A stretch of 64,000 bases of DNA, taken from NCBI RefSeq assembly GCF_020171345.1, contig NZ_JAIUZM010000002.1:434001-498000 (forward strand). The letters are read 5' to 3'. Position numbers and translations under genes: made by a program. Source of the DNA: Microbulbifer agarilyticus (GTDB taxonomy: Bacteria; Pseudomonadota; Gammaproteobacteria; Pseudomonadales; Cellvibrionaceae). This document shows, in pieces, positions 34,726-43,470 of this stretch (positions are counted from its first letter, which is position 1; each line of letters begins with the position of its first letter). Below the pieces are notes generated by a model that was not told where the DNA came from, ran no database searches, and worked only from the letters and a program-made list of their open reading frames with translations.

Positions 34726-36015
34726 ATGTCGATGAAACTGACAGGTGAAATTCTGCTGGAAGGTATGACTGAGGCAGAGCGTGCGCGTGCCGTAGTGGTC
34801 GAGTCTGTATTGCCCGCGGTACGCGAGGCCGCACGTGAAGTCGACGCCAACGCCCAGTTTCATATGCCGCACGTCAAGCAGTTCAGCGAAGCCGGATTGC
34901 TGGGGTTAATCATTCCCACCGAATACGGCGGTCTTGGTGGCGGGTTGCGCGATATGGCTGCGGCCTGCTTTGCGCTGGGTTCTGCCTGCCCATCCACCGC
35001 GCTGGCATTCTTTTTTCACTGCAGTGCGGCTTCCCGCGGGCTCCTCGCCATCGAGGCGCTGGAAGCGGGCCTGTTTAACGAAGAAGAATCTGTACAGGTT
35101 CGCAACTTTGCCGAACAGGTATTGCACGGAATGGGGCGTGACGGATTCTGGTTCGCAAACTTCGCCAGTGAATCCGTCAAGTCGGAAAAGGCTGCCGTTA
35201 CCATCAGCACCAAGGCGCGCAAGGTGGAAGGCGGCTATCTGCTGAATGGGGTTAAGTCCTTCGGTACCGGCACCGGTGTAGCGGATAAATACCTGGTGAC
35301 CGCCAGCCTGGAAGGTTACGACACCGCAGAGGGCCTGTGTACATTCTTTGTGGATCGCGATGGTGAAGGTGTGCGCCCGCGTGCGCCTTGGGACGCAATC
35401 GGCATGCGCGGCACCAGCTCCGGCGGTATTGTTCTGGAAGATTACTTTGTACCAGACGACAAATCTCTTGCAATTCCCGGCGCCTTTACCCGCTGTATGC
35501 AAATGAGCCGCGGTAGTTTTGTAGGCAACCAGATGGCGGCGGTATGCGGTTATGCCGGTTCCGCGCATTCCGCGTATCAGAATGTACTGAAGCACCTGAC
35601 CGAGAAAAAATTTGCCGACACCGGCAAGCCAATTGGCACCGCGCCATACCAGCAGGAGCTGATCGGCAAAATGATGGTTGATGTGCAAACCTCACTTTTG
35701 TGGCTGCGCCGCCAGTTAGAGCTTGAAACCAGTGAGCCCCCGATCGCCGATAAGCATGAAGTTGTGAAGCAGTGGCGACTGTGTAAGGGCGTTGTTGCGG
35801 AAGCGGGCTTCCAGGTGGCAGCCAATGCACTCAAAGCCAGCGGCACCTCCGGCACCATGGGCGACCCGGCGCGCTACCTGCGTGAAATGACGATGGGTAT
35901 TGTGCAGGCATTCCCTGCGGAGCGTGGCCGCTTGATGGCGGCCCAGATGGAAGTAGAAGGCGCAGAACAGAGTCTGTTCGGTGTCGGCGAAAAGTCTTCC
36001 GCGCAGCCAGCCTGA
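34726..36015 (+). CDS. Acyl-CoA dehydrogenase-fold flavoprotein, probable monooxygenase
   Basis: This 429-residue protein has the three-domain acyl-CoA dehydrogenase fold: an N-terminal helical domain with 'IIPTEYGGLGGGLRDMAAA', a central beta domain with 'GMRGTSSGGIVLEDYFVPD', and a C-terminal four-helix bundle with 'VCGYAGSAHSAYQNV'. The general-base Glu of true dehydrogenases is not obvious. Group D flavin monooxygenases (DszC, HpaB type) share this fold and take reduced flavin from a separate reductase; one is encoded at 25531-26061 under the same regulon. I therefore favour oxygenase activity, with a CoA dehydrogenase as the alternative. ATGs at 34726 and 34732 are both possible starts. 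Confidence 0.85.
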   Translation: MSMKLTGEILLEGMTEAERARAVVVESVLPAVREAAREVDANAQFHMPHVKQFSEAGLLGLIIPTEYGGLGGGLRDMAAACFALGSACPSTALAFFFHCSAASRGLLAIEALEAGLFNEEESVQVRNFAEQVLHGMGRDGFWFANFASESVKSEKAAVTISTKARKVEGGYLLNGVKSFGTGTGVADKYLVTASLEGYDTAEGLCTFFVDRDGEGVRPRAPWDAIGMRGTSSGGIVLEDYFVPDDKSLAIPGAFTRCMQMSRGSFVGNQMAAVCGYAGSAHSAYQNVLKHLTEKKFADTGKPIGTAPYQQELIGKMMVDVQTSLLWLRRQLELETSEPPIADKHEVVKQWRLCKGVVAEAGFQVAANALKASGTSGTMGDPARYLREMTMGIVQAFPAERGRLMAAQMEVEGAEQSLFGVGEKSSAQPA

Positions 36016-36026
36016 GCGGGGCCACT

Positions 36027-37469
36027 ATGCAGAATTTCGACATGCTGATCGGCGGGGCAGAAGTCCCGTCAGCAAGTGGCACCACTTTTGCGGTAACCGC
36101 ACCCGCCAGCGATGAAGTCTTGGGCTATGTGCCGCGCGCAGGCGCCAAGGATGTGGATGATGCGGTCACGGCTGCCGCGCGCGGGTTTGAAGCCTGGTTC
36201 CGTCTGCGGCCGGCCCAGCGAGAAGCCGCCCTGTTGCGTGCGGCCGAACTCGTTGCCGCAGAAGGCGAGGCGCGCTTTCTGGATACGCTGATTGACGAAA
36301 GCGGCTCGACGATTACCAAGGCCCGCGGTGAAATTTCTTATACCGTCGACTTGTTGCGTACCGCAGCAGGTGAGGCGCGACGCCTCTATGGTGAAACTTT
36401 CCCGAATGATGATCCGCACCGAATCTCCATGGTTTTTCGCGAGCCACTGGGTGTGGTCGGTGTGGTGTCTCCGTATAACGCACCTCTGTCGTTGCTGACA
36501 AAAATGTGCGCCTTTCCGCTAGCGGCGGGCAACAGCCTCGTTGTTAAGCCCTCGGAAGAAACTCCATTAACGGCACTCGCCTTTGGTCGCCTGCTGTTGG
36601 ATGCCGGCGTGCCACCAGAAGCAGTGAATATCGTTACCGGGTTTGGTGCGGAATGTGGTTCCGAGCTAGTGAACCATCCCGGCGTACGCTGTATTGCGCT
36701 TACCGGTTCGACCAATACCGGCATCGCCGTAGGGCAGGCCGGGCTGAAACAAATGCGGCGTATGCAGCTGGAGCTCGGGGGCAAAAGTGCGCTGCTGGTG
36801 TTGCGAGACGCTGACCCCGCCGAAGCCGCGAAGATCGCCGCGCAGGGTATTTTTACCCATAGTGGCCAAATTTGTATGGCCAACTCGCGCATTGTGGTGG
36901 CCAAAGAAGTTTATGCGCCATTTATCGCCGCGCTAAAGGCCGAGGCAGAATCGCTGCATCTTGGCGACTTGCGCGATGAAAAAACCGTATACGGGCCGCT
37001 GATCAACGGTCGCGCGGTGGAAAAAGTACTCGAGCACGTTAAGGAAGCCATCGATGGTGGTGCGGGCTTGTTGACTGGTGGTGAGGTGCTGCAGGGACTG
37101 GTGGTCAAACCCACGGTACTGCTTGATCCTCCGCGTACCAGTCGTGCTTGGCGCGAGGAAAGTTTCGGTCCGGTCGCCAGCGTGGTGCAGGCCGAAGACC
37201 TGGAGCAGGCGATTGCCATTGCGAACGACTGTGACTACGGGCTCTCCGCAGCAGTGCTGACGAATAACCTGCAGTGGGGACTGCATGCCGCGCGGCGGAT
37301 TGCTTCCGGTGCGGTACACATCGGCATGCACGCATTCCAGAGTAATGCACTGGCGCCTATTGGCGGTGTCGGTCTCTCAGGTGTTGGACGCAGTGGTGGT
37401 CACTACAGCACCGAGGAGTTCACTGAGATGAAATGGATCAGTGCGGATGTTGGGAGTCTGCCGCGCTAA
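36027..37469 (+). CDS. Aldehyde dehydrogenase 1
   Basis: This 480-residue NAD(P)-dependent aldehyde dehydrogenase has 'EPLGVVGVVSPYNAPLSLL' (substrate channel, Asn), 'ALTGSTNTGIAV' (cofactor loop), the general-base Glu in 'QLELGGKSALLVL', and the nucleophilic Cys in 'HSGQICMANSR'. It would oxidise a carbonyl product of the preceding oxygenase to a carboxylate. It is 11 bp downstream of that gene and overlaps the next one by a single base (TAATG). A second enzyme of the family is at 50065-51537. Confidence 0.93.
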   Translation: MQNFDMLIGGAEVPSASGTTFAVTAPASDEVLGYVPRAGAKDVDDAVTAAARGFEAWFRLRPAQREAALLRAAELVAAEGEARFLDTLIDESGSTITKARGEISYTVDLLRTAAGEARRLYGETFPNDDPHRISMVFREPLGVVGVVSPYNAPLSLLTKMCAFPLAAGNSLVVKPSEETPLTALAFGRLLLDAGVPPEAVNIVTGFGAECGSELVNHPGVRCIALTGSTNTGIAVGQAGLKQMRRMQLELGGKSALLVLRDADPAEAAKIAAQGIFTHSGQICMANSRIVVAKEVYAPFIAALKAEAESLHLGDLRDEKTVYGPLINGRAVEKVLEHVKEAIDGGAGLLTGGEVLQGLVVKPTVLLDPPRTSRAWREESFGPVASVVQAEDLEQAIAIANDCDYGLSAAVLTNNLQWGLHAARRIASGAVHIGMHAFQSNALAPIGGVGLSGVGRSGGHYSTEEFTEMKWISADVGSLPR

Positions 37470-38287
37470 TGGTGAATTCCACAGGGACAGTGCGCAGAGG
37501 CTATCTCGACCACGCGGCGGGCCAAATCCATTACCGCTACTGCGGCAGTGCGCATTTGCCGCTGTTACTGTTGCTACATCAAACCCCCAGCTCATCGGCA
37601 ATGTACGAGCGCTTGATGCCGCTACTGTCGGACACATTTTTTGTAGTTGCAGTGGATACTCCCGGGTTTGGGGAAAGTGACGGACTGGCAGGGAGTATTT
37701 CGATCGCGGGGTTTGCGGAAGCGATCTATCAGGCGGTGAGCACAACATTTGATCGCCCCGCGCTGGTATTTGGACATCACACCGGCGCCGCTATTGCGGT
37801 GCAGTTGGCCTTTCAATATCCGGAATTTGTGCGCGCGATGGCGCTGAGTGGGCCGACACTGTTATCCGAGGCCCAGAAACAGGCGCTGCCGCTGGCAGCC
37901 AAGACCATTGCGGCAGACGAAGAGGGCAGTCACTGGCAGGCGATGTGGCAGCGGCTGCGCGCCAAGGACCCACAAGCGGATTTGGCCCTGAGTATACGCG
38001 AAACACTTTCCGCGTTTGCGTGCGGTGAGTATTACCAGGCCTCCTACAAGGCGGTCACAGAACAGGCAGTAGCTGAACAGCTGGTGGCCATTGATTGTCC
38101 TGCTGTGGTGTTTGCCGGTGGGCAAGATCAACTGCGTTCTGCAGTGGTGCCTACCGTGAAGCTGTTGCCGCGCGGCATGGCATCGGCCTTGCCACAAGAT
38201 GCCGGTACCTACGTATGCGAGCAGCAGCCTGCTGCGGTGGCGACATTACTTCGCCGATTTTTTATGGAAGTGGTCGAAGAACACTGA
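37469..38287 (+). CDS. Alpha/beta-hydrolase fold protein with altered active site
   Basis: This 272-residue protein shows the alpha/beta hydrolase core: 'LLLLHQTPSSSAMYERLMPLL', 'VVAVDTPGFGESDG', and a strand-turn-helix 'VFGHHTGAAIAVQLA'. At the nucleophile elbow G-x-S-x-G the central Ser is His (GHHTG). 'FAGGQDQLRSAV' keeps an acidic residue, but the final His of the triad is not evident in 'GTYVCEQQPA'. It may be non-hydrolytic, for example a lyase or an accessory. The start overlaps the aldehyde dehydrogenase stop. By position it resembles genes for ring-opening intermediates in other pathways. Confidence 0.82.
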   Translation: MVNSTGTVRRGYLDHAAGQIHYRYCGSAHLPLLLLLHQTPSSSAMYERLMPLLSDTFFVVAVDTPGFGESDGLAGSISIAGFAEAIYQAVSTTFDRPALVFGHHTGAAIAVQLAFQYPEFVRAMALSGPTLLSEAQKQALPLAAKTIAADEEGSHWQAMWQRLRAKDPQADLALSIRETLSAFACGEYYQASYKAVTEQAVAEQLVAIDCPAVVFAGGQDQLRSAVVPTVKLLPRGMASALPQDAGTYVCEQQPAAVATLLRRFFMEVVEEH

Positions 38288-38331
38288 ACGACCGATTTTA
38301 CTTCCGCCAACTTGGCCAAGGGGGCTTGCAA

Positions 38332-38946
38332 GTGGATCTTGAGCGAAAAAATCTCGGTCTGGGCACCAGGCCTGCACTGTTACTGGTCGATATGATCGTC
38401 GGTTTCACCAGTGCCCGTTGCCCCCTCGGTACCGATTGCCCCGATGTGGTACAGGCAAACTCTCAACTGCTCGAGCGTTTTCGCGCACTCGGCTTGCCGG
38501 TGGTGTTTACCACCGTGGTGTATCACCACGAACAACAGGCGCGCGTATTTCGCGATCGCATTAATCACTTGAATGTACTGACCCCAGATTCCGAATGGGT
38601 GCAGGTCGATCCACGGCTGCAGCCACAGGATGATGAACCGGTGATCGCCAAGCAATGGGCCAGTAGCTTCTTCAAGACTTCGCTGGACACCTGGTTGCAA
38701 ACGCAAGGGGTGGACTCCCTCGTGGTGACAGGCCTCACCACCAGTGGCTGTGTGCGCGCGACGGTGGTTGATGGTTTGCAGCACGACTATCCCGTAGTGG
38801 TGCCGCGCGAAGCGGTGGGGGATCGCAACCCGGAAGCCCACGCGGCCAACCTGTTTGACATGCATGCAAAATATGCCGATGTCATGTCTGTGCAAGACGT
38901 TTTGCAGTCGCTGTCCACTTCCCAGCAGGCGGAACAGCAAGCCTAG
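38332..38946 (+). CDS. Isochorismatase-family amidohydrolase 1
   Basis: This 204-residue cysteine hydrolase has the family triad: Asp in 'LLLVDMIVGF', Lys in 'VIAKQWASSFF' and Cys in 'TGLTTSGCVRATVVDG'. This layout is that of N-carbamoylsarcosine amidase and maleamate amidohydrolase (NicF) rather than of true isochorismatase. It would release ammonia from a half-amide. The GTG at 38332 is taken as the start because AAGGGGG lies seven bases upstream. An FAD monooxygenase and a maleate-isomerase-like gene follow, as would be expected if the half-amide is a maleamate. Confidence 0.88.
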   Translation: MDLERKNLGLGTRPALLLVDMIVGFTSARCPLGTDCPDVVQANSQLLERFRALGLPVVFTTVVYHHEQQARVFRDRINHLNVLTPDSEWVQVDPRLQPQDDEPVIAKQWASSFFKTSLDTWLQTQGVDSLVVTGLTTSGCVRATVVDGLQHDYPVVVPREAVGDRNPEAHAANLFDMHAKYADVMSVQDVLQSLSTSQQAEQQA

Positions 38947-39012
38947 ATACTTGAGATTGGCAGCGTTTTACTGCGAATCATCGATAACAATAATTGAATT
39001 TGGCGAGTTACT

Positions 39013-40227
39013 ATGTCGAATCAGTCTCCCGTAATTATTGCTGGCGCCGGCCCAAGTGGTGGCGTGCTGGCGCTTTCTCTGGCGAAGCAGGGCATCCCCG
39101 TACTGCTGCTGGAAAAATGCGACAAATTGCCCGTCGACCTGCGGGCATCCACCTTTCATCCACCATCGTTGGAAATGATTGCCGATCTGGATGAAGGGGT
39201 GATTGGGAAAATGCTGGAGCGCGGCCTGCGTGCGGATCGCTACCAGTATCGCGATCGTGCCACCGGTGAAGTGGCCACCTTCGATATGTCCATGATCAAG
39301 GAAAATACGCGTTTTCCGTTTCGCCTGCAGTTGGAGCAGTATGAACTGACCGGGTTTATTTGCGAGGCGATGGAAGAATACGCTTGCGCAGAAGTACGTT
39401 TTGGTTGCGAGCTGGTGGACTACGAGCAGGACGATGGTGGAGTGACCGCGGTTGTACGCACGGCCCAGGGTGAGCAGCGTTTGGCTGGCTCCTACCTTAT
39501 CGGTGCCGAAGGCGCGCGCAGTGTGGTACGCAAGCGCTCGGAGATCGGCTACTCCGGTTTCACCTACGACGAGAAGTTTCTCGTGGTTAGTACTAGCTTT
39601 CCATTCGAAGAGGTCTTTGAAGATTTCTCCTATGTGAATTACGTATCCGACCCGGAAGAGTGGTGTGTAATCCTGCGTACCGACAAACTCTGGCGGGTAC
39701 TGGTGCCCGTGTTCCCTGCCAATGAGGCAGAAGAAAATTATTATCTTTCCGATGAGTTTGTGCAGTCGCGCCTTAAACGCTTGCATCCCCGTGAGGAAGA
39801 TTACGATGTGCATCACCGCAGTATCTATGCGGTAAACCAGCGTGTAGCCGAAACCTACTATCAAGGGCGCGCGCTACTCGTGGGCGATGCCTGTCATATC
39901 AATAATCCTCTGGGTGGTATGGGGATGAATGGTGGTTTGCACGATGCCTTCAATCTCGCGGAAAAACTCCAGAAGGTGATTCAGGAGGGCGCTGACGCGG
40001 ACGCGGCCTTCTCACTGTACGATCGTCAGCGCCGTGAGCTGGCGGTGCAGTTTGTACAGCGTCACACCATCGAGAATAAAAAACTGATGGAAGCGCGCGA
40101 TCCGAATATCCAGCGCAAGCGCCAGCAGATGCTGATGGAAACCGCCGCCGATCCGGACAAGGCCAAGGCCTTTTTGCTGGAGCGTTCCATGATCAACTGC
40201 GTGCGCGATAGTTTGGCCGTCCAATAA
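39013..40227 (+). CDS. FAD-dependent aromatic-type monooxygenase
   Basis: This 404-residue flavoprotein is of the p-hydroxybenzoate hydroxylase/UbiH-like group. 'VIIAGAGPSGGVLALSLAKQG' binds the ADP of FAD, 'YLIGAEGARSVVRK' is the DG-like motif, and 'LLVGDACHINNPLGGMGMN' binds the flavin ribityl chain. It should add one oxygen atom from O2 to an electron-rich ring using NAD(P)H. In this island a pyrrole or aromatic ring is the likely target. It lies 66 bp after the amidohydrolase and 20 bp before the maleate-isomerase-like gene. Confidence 0.92.
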   Translation: MSNQSPVIIAGAGPSGGVLALSLAKQGIPVLLLEKCDKLPVDLRASTFHPPSLEMIADLDEGVIGKMLERGLRADRYQYRDRATGEVATFDMSMIKENTRFPFRLQLEQYELTGFICEAMEEYACAEVRFGCELVDYEQDDGGVTAVVRTAQGEQRLAGSYLIGAEGARSVVRKRSEIGYSGFTYDEKFLVVSTSFPFEEVFEDFSYVNYVSDPEEWCVILRTDKLWRVLVPVFPANEAEENYYLSDEFVQSRLKRLHPREEDYDVHHRSIYAVNQRVAETYYQGRALLVGDACHINNPLGGMGMNGGLHDAFNLAEKLQKVIQEGADADAAFSLYDRQRRELAVQFVQRHTIENKKLMEARDPNIQRKRQQMLMETAADPDKAKAFLLERSMINCVRDSLAVQ

Positions 40228-40247
40228 AGCATACGAGGCTTAGTCTG

Positions 40248-41081
40248 ATGACATTCCCTGAGAAAATCGATCTGTCCAAAACCCGGGAGAGATCCCAGCT
40301 GAGCAATGGCCACCGCGATAATTACATCGGGCATCGCGCGAAAATTGGCGTGGTGATTCCCTCGACCAATACCTCGGTGGAATACGACTGCCAGCGCCTG
40401 TTACCGCGCGGTGTTACCTGGCATACCACGCGCTTTATGATCGACCATCCGGATCTTAGTGATGATGCCAACTTCATGCGCTTCCTTGAGCGTTTGCGTG
40501 AAACCATTGGTGACTCCATCGAGAGCCTGATGACCTGCAAGCCTGACCACGTGATGATGGGGATGTCGGCGGAGACCTTCTGGGGTGGCATTAAGGGTAA
40601 TGACGGCTTTGTTGATCGTATTCAGGAACTGGTGGGTGAAGACACGGGTCTCACTACCGGAGCGAACGCGGTTATATCGGCGCTGGAGGCGCTGGGCTTG
40701 CCGGAAGGCAAAGGCAAGACCTTGTCGATCATCACTCCGTATCAGCCGGTGGGCGACAAGAACGTTCGCCTGTTCTTTGAAGACGCAGGTTATCAAATTA
40801 AACACCTCGTGGGCCTGCGCTGTGCCAATGCCCACGATGCCATTGCACTGGTACCGGAACCGCACGTATTGGATATCGTGCGCGAAATTGATGGCGACGA
40901 TGTGGATGCCATCGTGCAGGTGGGGACCAATCTGTCGACCGTAGGTGTGTTCCCGGCCATGGAGAAAATGCTGCAAAAGCCGGTGCTCCCGATTAACGTG
41001 GCCACCTGCTGGCATGCGCTGCGCAGCTGCGGTATTCACGATAAGTTCGACAATATGGGCTGGCTGCTCGAAGAACACTGA
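40248..41081 (+). CDS. Maleate isomerase/Asp-Glu racemase-like protein 1
   Basis: This 277-residue protein matches the maleate cis-trans isomerase/arylmalonate decarboxylase group: 'IGVVIPSTNTSVEYDCQRL' near residue 35, 'HVMMGMSAETFWGG' in the middle, 'TPYQPVGDKNVRLFF' and 'AIVQVGTNLSTVGVFP'. The two catalytic Cys expected in this superfamily are not seen: the first position reads 'MGMSAE' and the second 'QVGTNL'. Its chemistry is therefore unclear; isomerisation of a substituted maleate by another mechanism, or decarboxylation, are options. It has a close paralogue at 42439-43215. Confidence 0.83.
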   Translation: MTFPEKIDLSKTRERSQLSNGHRDNYIGHRAKIGVVIPSTNTSVEYDCQRLLPRGVTWHTTRFMIDHPDLSDDANFMRFLERLRETIGDSIESLMTCKPDHVMMGMSAETFWGGIKGNDGFVDRIQELVGEDTGLTTGANAVISALEALGLPEGKGKTLSIITPYQPVGDKNVRLFFEDAGYQIKHLVGLRCANAHDAIALVPEPHVLDIVREIDGDDVDAIVQVGTNLSTVGVFPAMEKMLQKPVLPINVATCWHALRSCGIHDKFDNMGWLLEEH

Positions 41082-41083
41082 TC

Positions 41084-41131
41084 GCAACACCGGTAGTGAC
41101 ACAAGTTGCAATACAGGTAGCAACACAAGTT
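41084..41131 (+). repeat. 24-bp tandem repeat, two copies plus a partial third
   Basis: A 24-bp unit beginning GCAACAC and ending ACAAGTT is repeated, with a partial third copy up to about 41142. It starts three bases after the stop codon of the preceding gene and fills the spacer before the MFS gene. Confidence 0.85.
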
Positions 41132-41162
41132 GTAACAAGGGTTTCGGGGGAGACAAAGCGGC

Positions 41163-42374
41163 ATGTATATCGCGGTAGCTATTGTGTTATTGGACATGAT
41201 TGGCTTTGCCATCATGTTGCCCATCCTTGCGTACTATGCGCTACAGCTCGGCGCCACGCCCGGTATTGCCACGCTGTGTATGGCGCTATACGTCGTGGGC
41301 ATGTTTTTCTCCACTCCCATATGGGGTCGCTTGAGCGACCGCTTTGGGCGCAAACCCATTCTGGTGGTCAGCCTGGCTGGTGCGGTTTTGGGTTACGTGT
41401 TGCTGGGCTTTGCTACAACAGTCTGGATGGTTGCCATATCGCGACTGTTTAGCGGGCTGATGGCAGGTAATCTGTCTGTGGCCCAGGCCTACGTCGCGGA
41501 TGTCACCACCGATCAGGATCGCGCGAAAGCCATGGGTATGCTCGGGGCAGCGTTTGGTATCAGCTTTATCGTAGGGCCTGCACTGGGCGGCTATTTGGCC
41601 GGGGATAGCTTCGAAGATGCCAACTTACAGCTTCCGGCCATGGTGTCTGCGGGGTTGTCGCTGTCCGCGTTACTGGTGGTGATATTTTTCCTCAAGGAAA
41701 GTTTGTCTGGCACTGCAAAATCAAATACGCAGTCACAGTCCTTTTCCCAGCTACTGGGCTGGGTGGCCGAGCGGCGCGGCCTGTGCCTGCTACTGGGTGC
41801 GGTGACCGTGTACAACCTGGCCGCGGGGTTCGTTGAGTCGATTTTTCCCATTTGGGCGGATGCCACCGATATCGCCCATGGGCCCAAAGATCTGGTGCCG
41901 GTGCTGATTGCGGCAGGGATTGCCATGGTGATTGTGCAGGGAGGGCTAATCGGGCCTCTGTCCCGGCGCTTCGGTGAGCGCCGTCTGATGCGTGCCGGGG
42001 CCATCCTGTTTGGTATTTCTGCCATCCTGGTTACCGTGGCCGGGGGCCACGCCAGCGTGCCTGGAGTCGCCGCTGCGCTGGTGGGGCAGGGCATTGGTGC
42101 GGCGTTTGTACTGACCTCAATGCAGTCACTGACCTCGAAAGAAGCGCAGGCAGATAACCGGGGCGCCGTGATGGGGCTATATAACGCGCTGGGTACACTC
42201 GGTCGCGGTATGGGTACCGCGATTACCGGCGCCGCCTTCGCGGGTATCGGTATTCACGCGCCTTACTACATTGGCACCGCCTTGATGGGGCTGCTGCTCC
42301 TGCTCGCCATAGCGCTGCGCGCACCGCGAGCCAAAGAACCTGTACCGCTAGTGGCAGTCGCAGAAGGTTCTTGA
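41163..42374 (+). CDS. MFS transporter 2 (TetA-like)
   Basis: This 403-residue protein has 12 transmembrane helices. 'TPIWGRLSDRFGRKPILVVS' is the MFS motif between helices 2 and 3, and 'GAAFGISFIVGPALGGYLAG' is the antiporter-type motif C in helix 5, usually found in exporters. It differs clearly from the other two MFS proteins of the island. It may expel a by-product or exchange an intermediate. It lies between the two maleate-isomerase-like genes in the same operon. The start ATG has GGGGGAG upstream. Confidence 0.9.
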   Translation: MYIAVAIVLLDMIGFAIMLPILAYYALQLGATPGIATLCMALYVVGMFFSTPIWGRLSDRFGRKPILVVSLAGAVLGYVLLGFATTVWMVAISRLFSGLMAGNLSVAQAYVADVTTDQDRAKAMGMLGAAFGISFIVGPALGGYLAGDSFEDANLQLPAMVSAGLSLSALLVVIFFLKESLSGTAKSNTQSQSFSQLLGWVAERRGLCLLLGAVTVYNLAAGFVESIFPIWADATDIAHGPKDLVPVLIAAGIAMVIVQGGLIGPLSRRFGERRLMRAGAILFGISAILVTVAGGHASVPGVAAALVGQGIGAAFVLTSMQSLTSKEAQADNRGAVMGLYNALGTLGRGMGTAITGAAFAGIGIHAPYYIGTALMGLLLLLAIALRAPRAKEPVPLVAVAEGS

Positions 42375-42438
42375 TAATTATCATGCCGGTCAGCACGGGT
42401 GGCCGGTATAACTCCGTTAAGGTTTTTCCGGAGTCGTT

Positions 42439-43215
42439 ATGGATAATTATCAGATCGCCCGTCGCGCCCAAATCGGCGTCATCATTCCTTCCACCAATAC
42501 CGGCGTTGAATACGACCTGCAACAGCTCAGGCTGGATGGCGTAACCTGGCATCCATCGCGGTTCTGGATCGAGTTGCGTAACTGGTCTGATGAAATGAGC
42601 CGCAGTGGTGATGATGAGAATACGGTGTTTGAGCGTTTTCTCGACATTATGCGCGGCGAAATTCCGGTCTCGATTCGCAATGTGCTGTCCGCAAAGGTCT
42701 CCCACATCATGCTGGGCATGTCTGCGGAAACCTTCTGGGGTGGCCTTGAGGGGAATATCGCCTTTGAGCGCGAGATCCGCGATCAGATTGGCGATCTCGG
42801 CCTGACCACCGGTGCAGGTGCCACTAAAGACGCGCTCAATTGCTTTGGTGCCAAACGCATTTCCGTGATTACGCCGTACCCGCAGGTGGGTGACGACAAC
42901 GTACGCCGCTTTTTCTCCGATATTGGCTTCGAAGTGGTGAACGTGAAGGGGATGAACCGTCCCTCGGCAACCTCCATCGCCGAAACACCTATCCAGGAAG
43001 TGTTAGATGCAGTACGTGAGGTGGACGGTGATGATGTCGATGCAATCATCCAGTGTGGTACCAATCTCTCGACCCTGGATCTGTTCCCTACGCTCGAGCA
43101 CTGGCTACAGAAACCCCTGATTCCAATCAATATCGCTACCGTGTGGCATGCACTACGAGCCTGTGGCATTGAGGACAGAATTACAGGTAAGGGTCTTTTG
43201 CTCGAACAGTTTTAA
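42439..43215 (+). CDS. Maleate isomerase/Asp-Glu racemase-like protein 2
   Basis: These 258 residues are a paralogue of the protein at 40248-41081 and share 'IGVIIPSTNTGVEYDLQQL', 'IMLGMSAETFWGGLEGN', 'TPYPQVGDDNVRRFF' and 'CGTNLSTLDLFP'. Here a Cys appears one residue before the Gly that replaces the usual second catalytic Cys, and the first one is also absent. The pair may work on two ring isomers or form a heteromer. It is the last gene of the operon from operator D; GGAG precedes the start. Confidence 0.83.
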   Translation: MDNYQIARRAQIGVIIPSTNTGVEYDLQQLRLDGVTWHPSRFWIELRNWSDEMSRSGDDENTVFERFLDIMRGEIPVSIRNVLSAKVSHIMLGMSAETFWGGLEGNIAFEREIRDQIGDLGLTTGAGATKDALNCFGAKRISVITPYPQVGDDNVRRFFSDIGFEVVNVKGMNRPSATSIAETPIQEVLDAVREVDGDDVDAIIQCGTNLSTLDLFPTLEHWLQKPLIPINIATVWHALRACGIEDRITGKGLLLEQF

Positions 43216-43333
43216 GCAATCCCGCATCTAAGCGATGCGTGTGTTCTGTGCGCTAACAGTGTTGAAGCTTGTGGCGTTTAGATAGCGTAAGGTGGGGTGG
43301 TGTGGCCTCAATAGCTCCAGAAAACACTTGAAA

Positions 43334-43351
43334 AGATATAAAAGTATAACA
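43334..43351. promoter_or_regulatory. 18-bp regulon operator, site E
   Basis: AGATATAAAAGTATAACA matches the consensus at 15 of 18 positions. It lies 120 bp upstream of the TonB-dependent receptor gene. Confidence 0.68.
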
Positions 43352-43470
43352 TAATAACATTTGCCGGGATCGCCGAGTGTTTGGCGGTCTCGCAATGGCC
43401 AATCGCAAGCGGTATCAGGTTAGCCAGGTAACGAGCAGTAAAAACAATAAAGAATTCTTTTGGAGGGGCT

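Noticed and set aside
38982..39000. GATAACAATAATTGAA resembling part of the 18-bp operator
   Set aside because: Only one half matches and it lies inside an operon just before a coding start; I did not count it as a regulon site.
38968..39864. 298-codon open frame on the minus strand
   Set aside because: It is antisense to the FAD monooxygenase and lacks motifs.
32054..43215. Nicotinate or pyridine catabolism (nic-type) island
   Set aside because: Maleamate amidase-like, maleate isomerase-like and FAD monooxygenase genes are shared with that pathway, but no nicotinate hydroxylase, 2,5-dihydroxypyridine dioxygenase or N-formylmaleamate deformylase was seen, and RCCR/NOL-like genes do not fit it.
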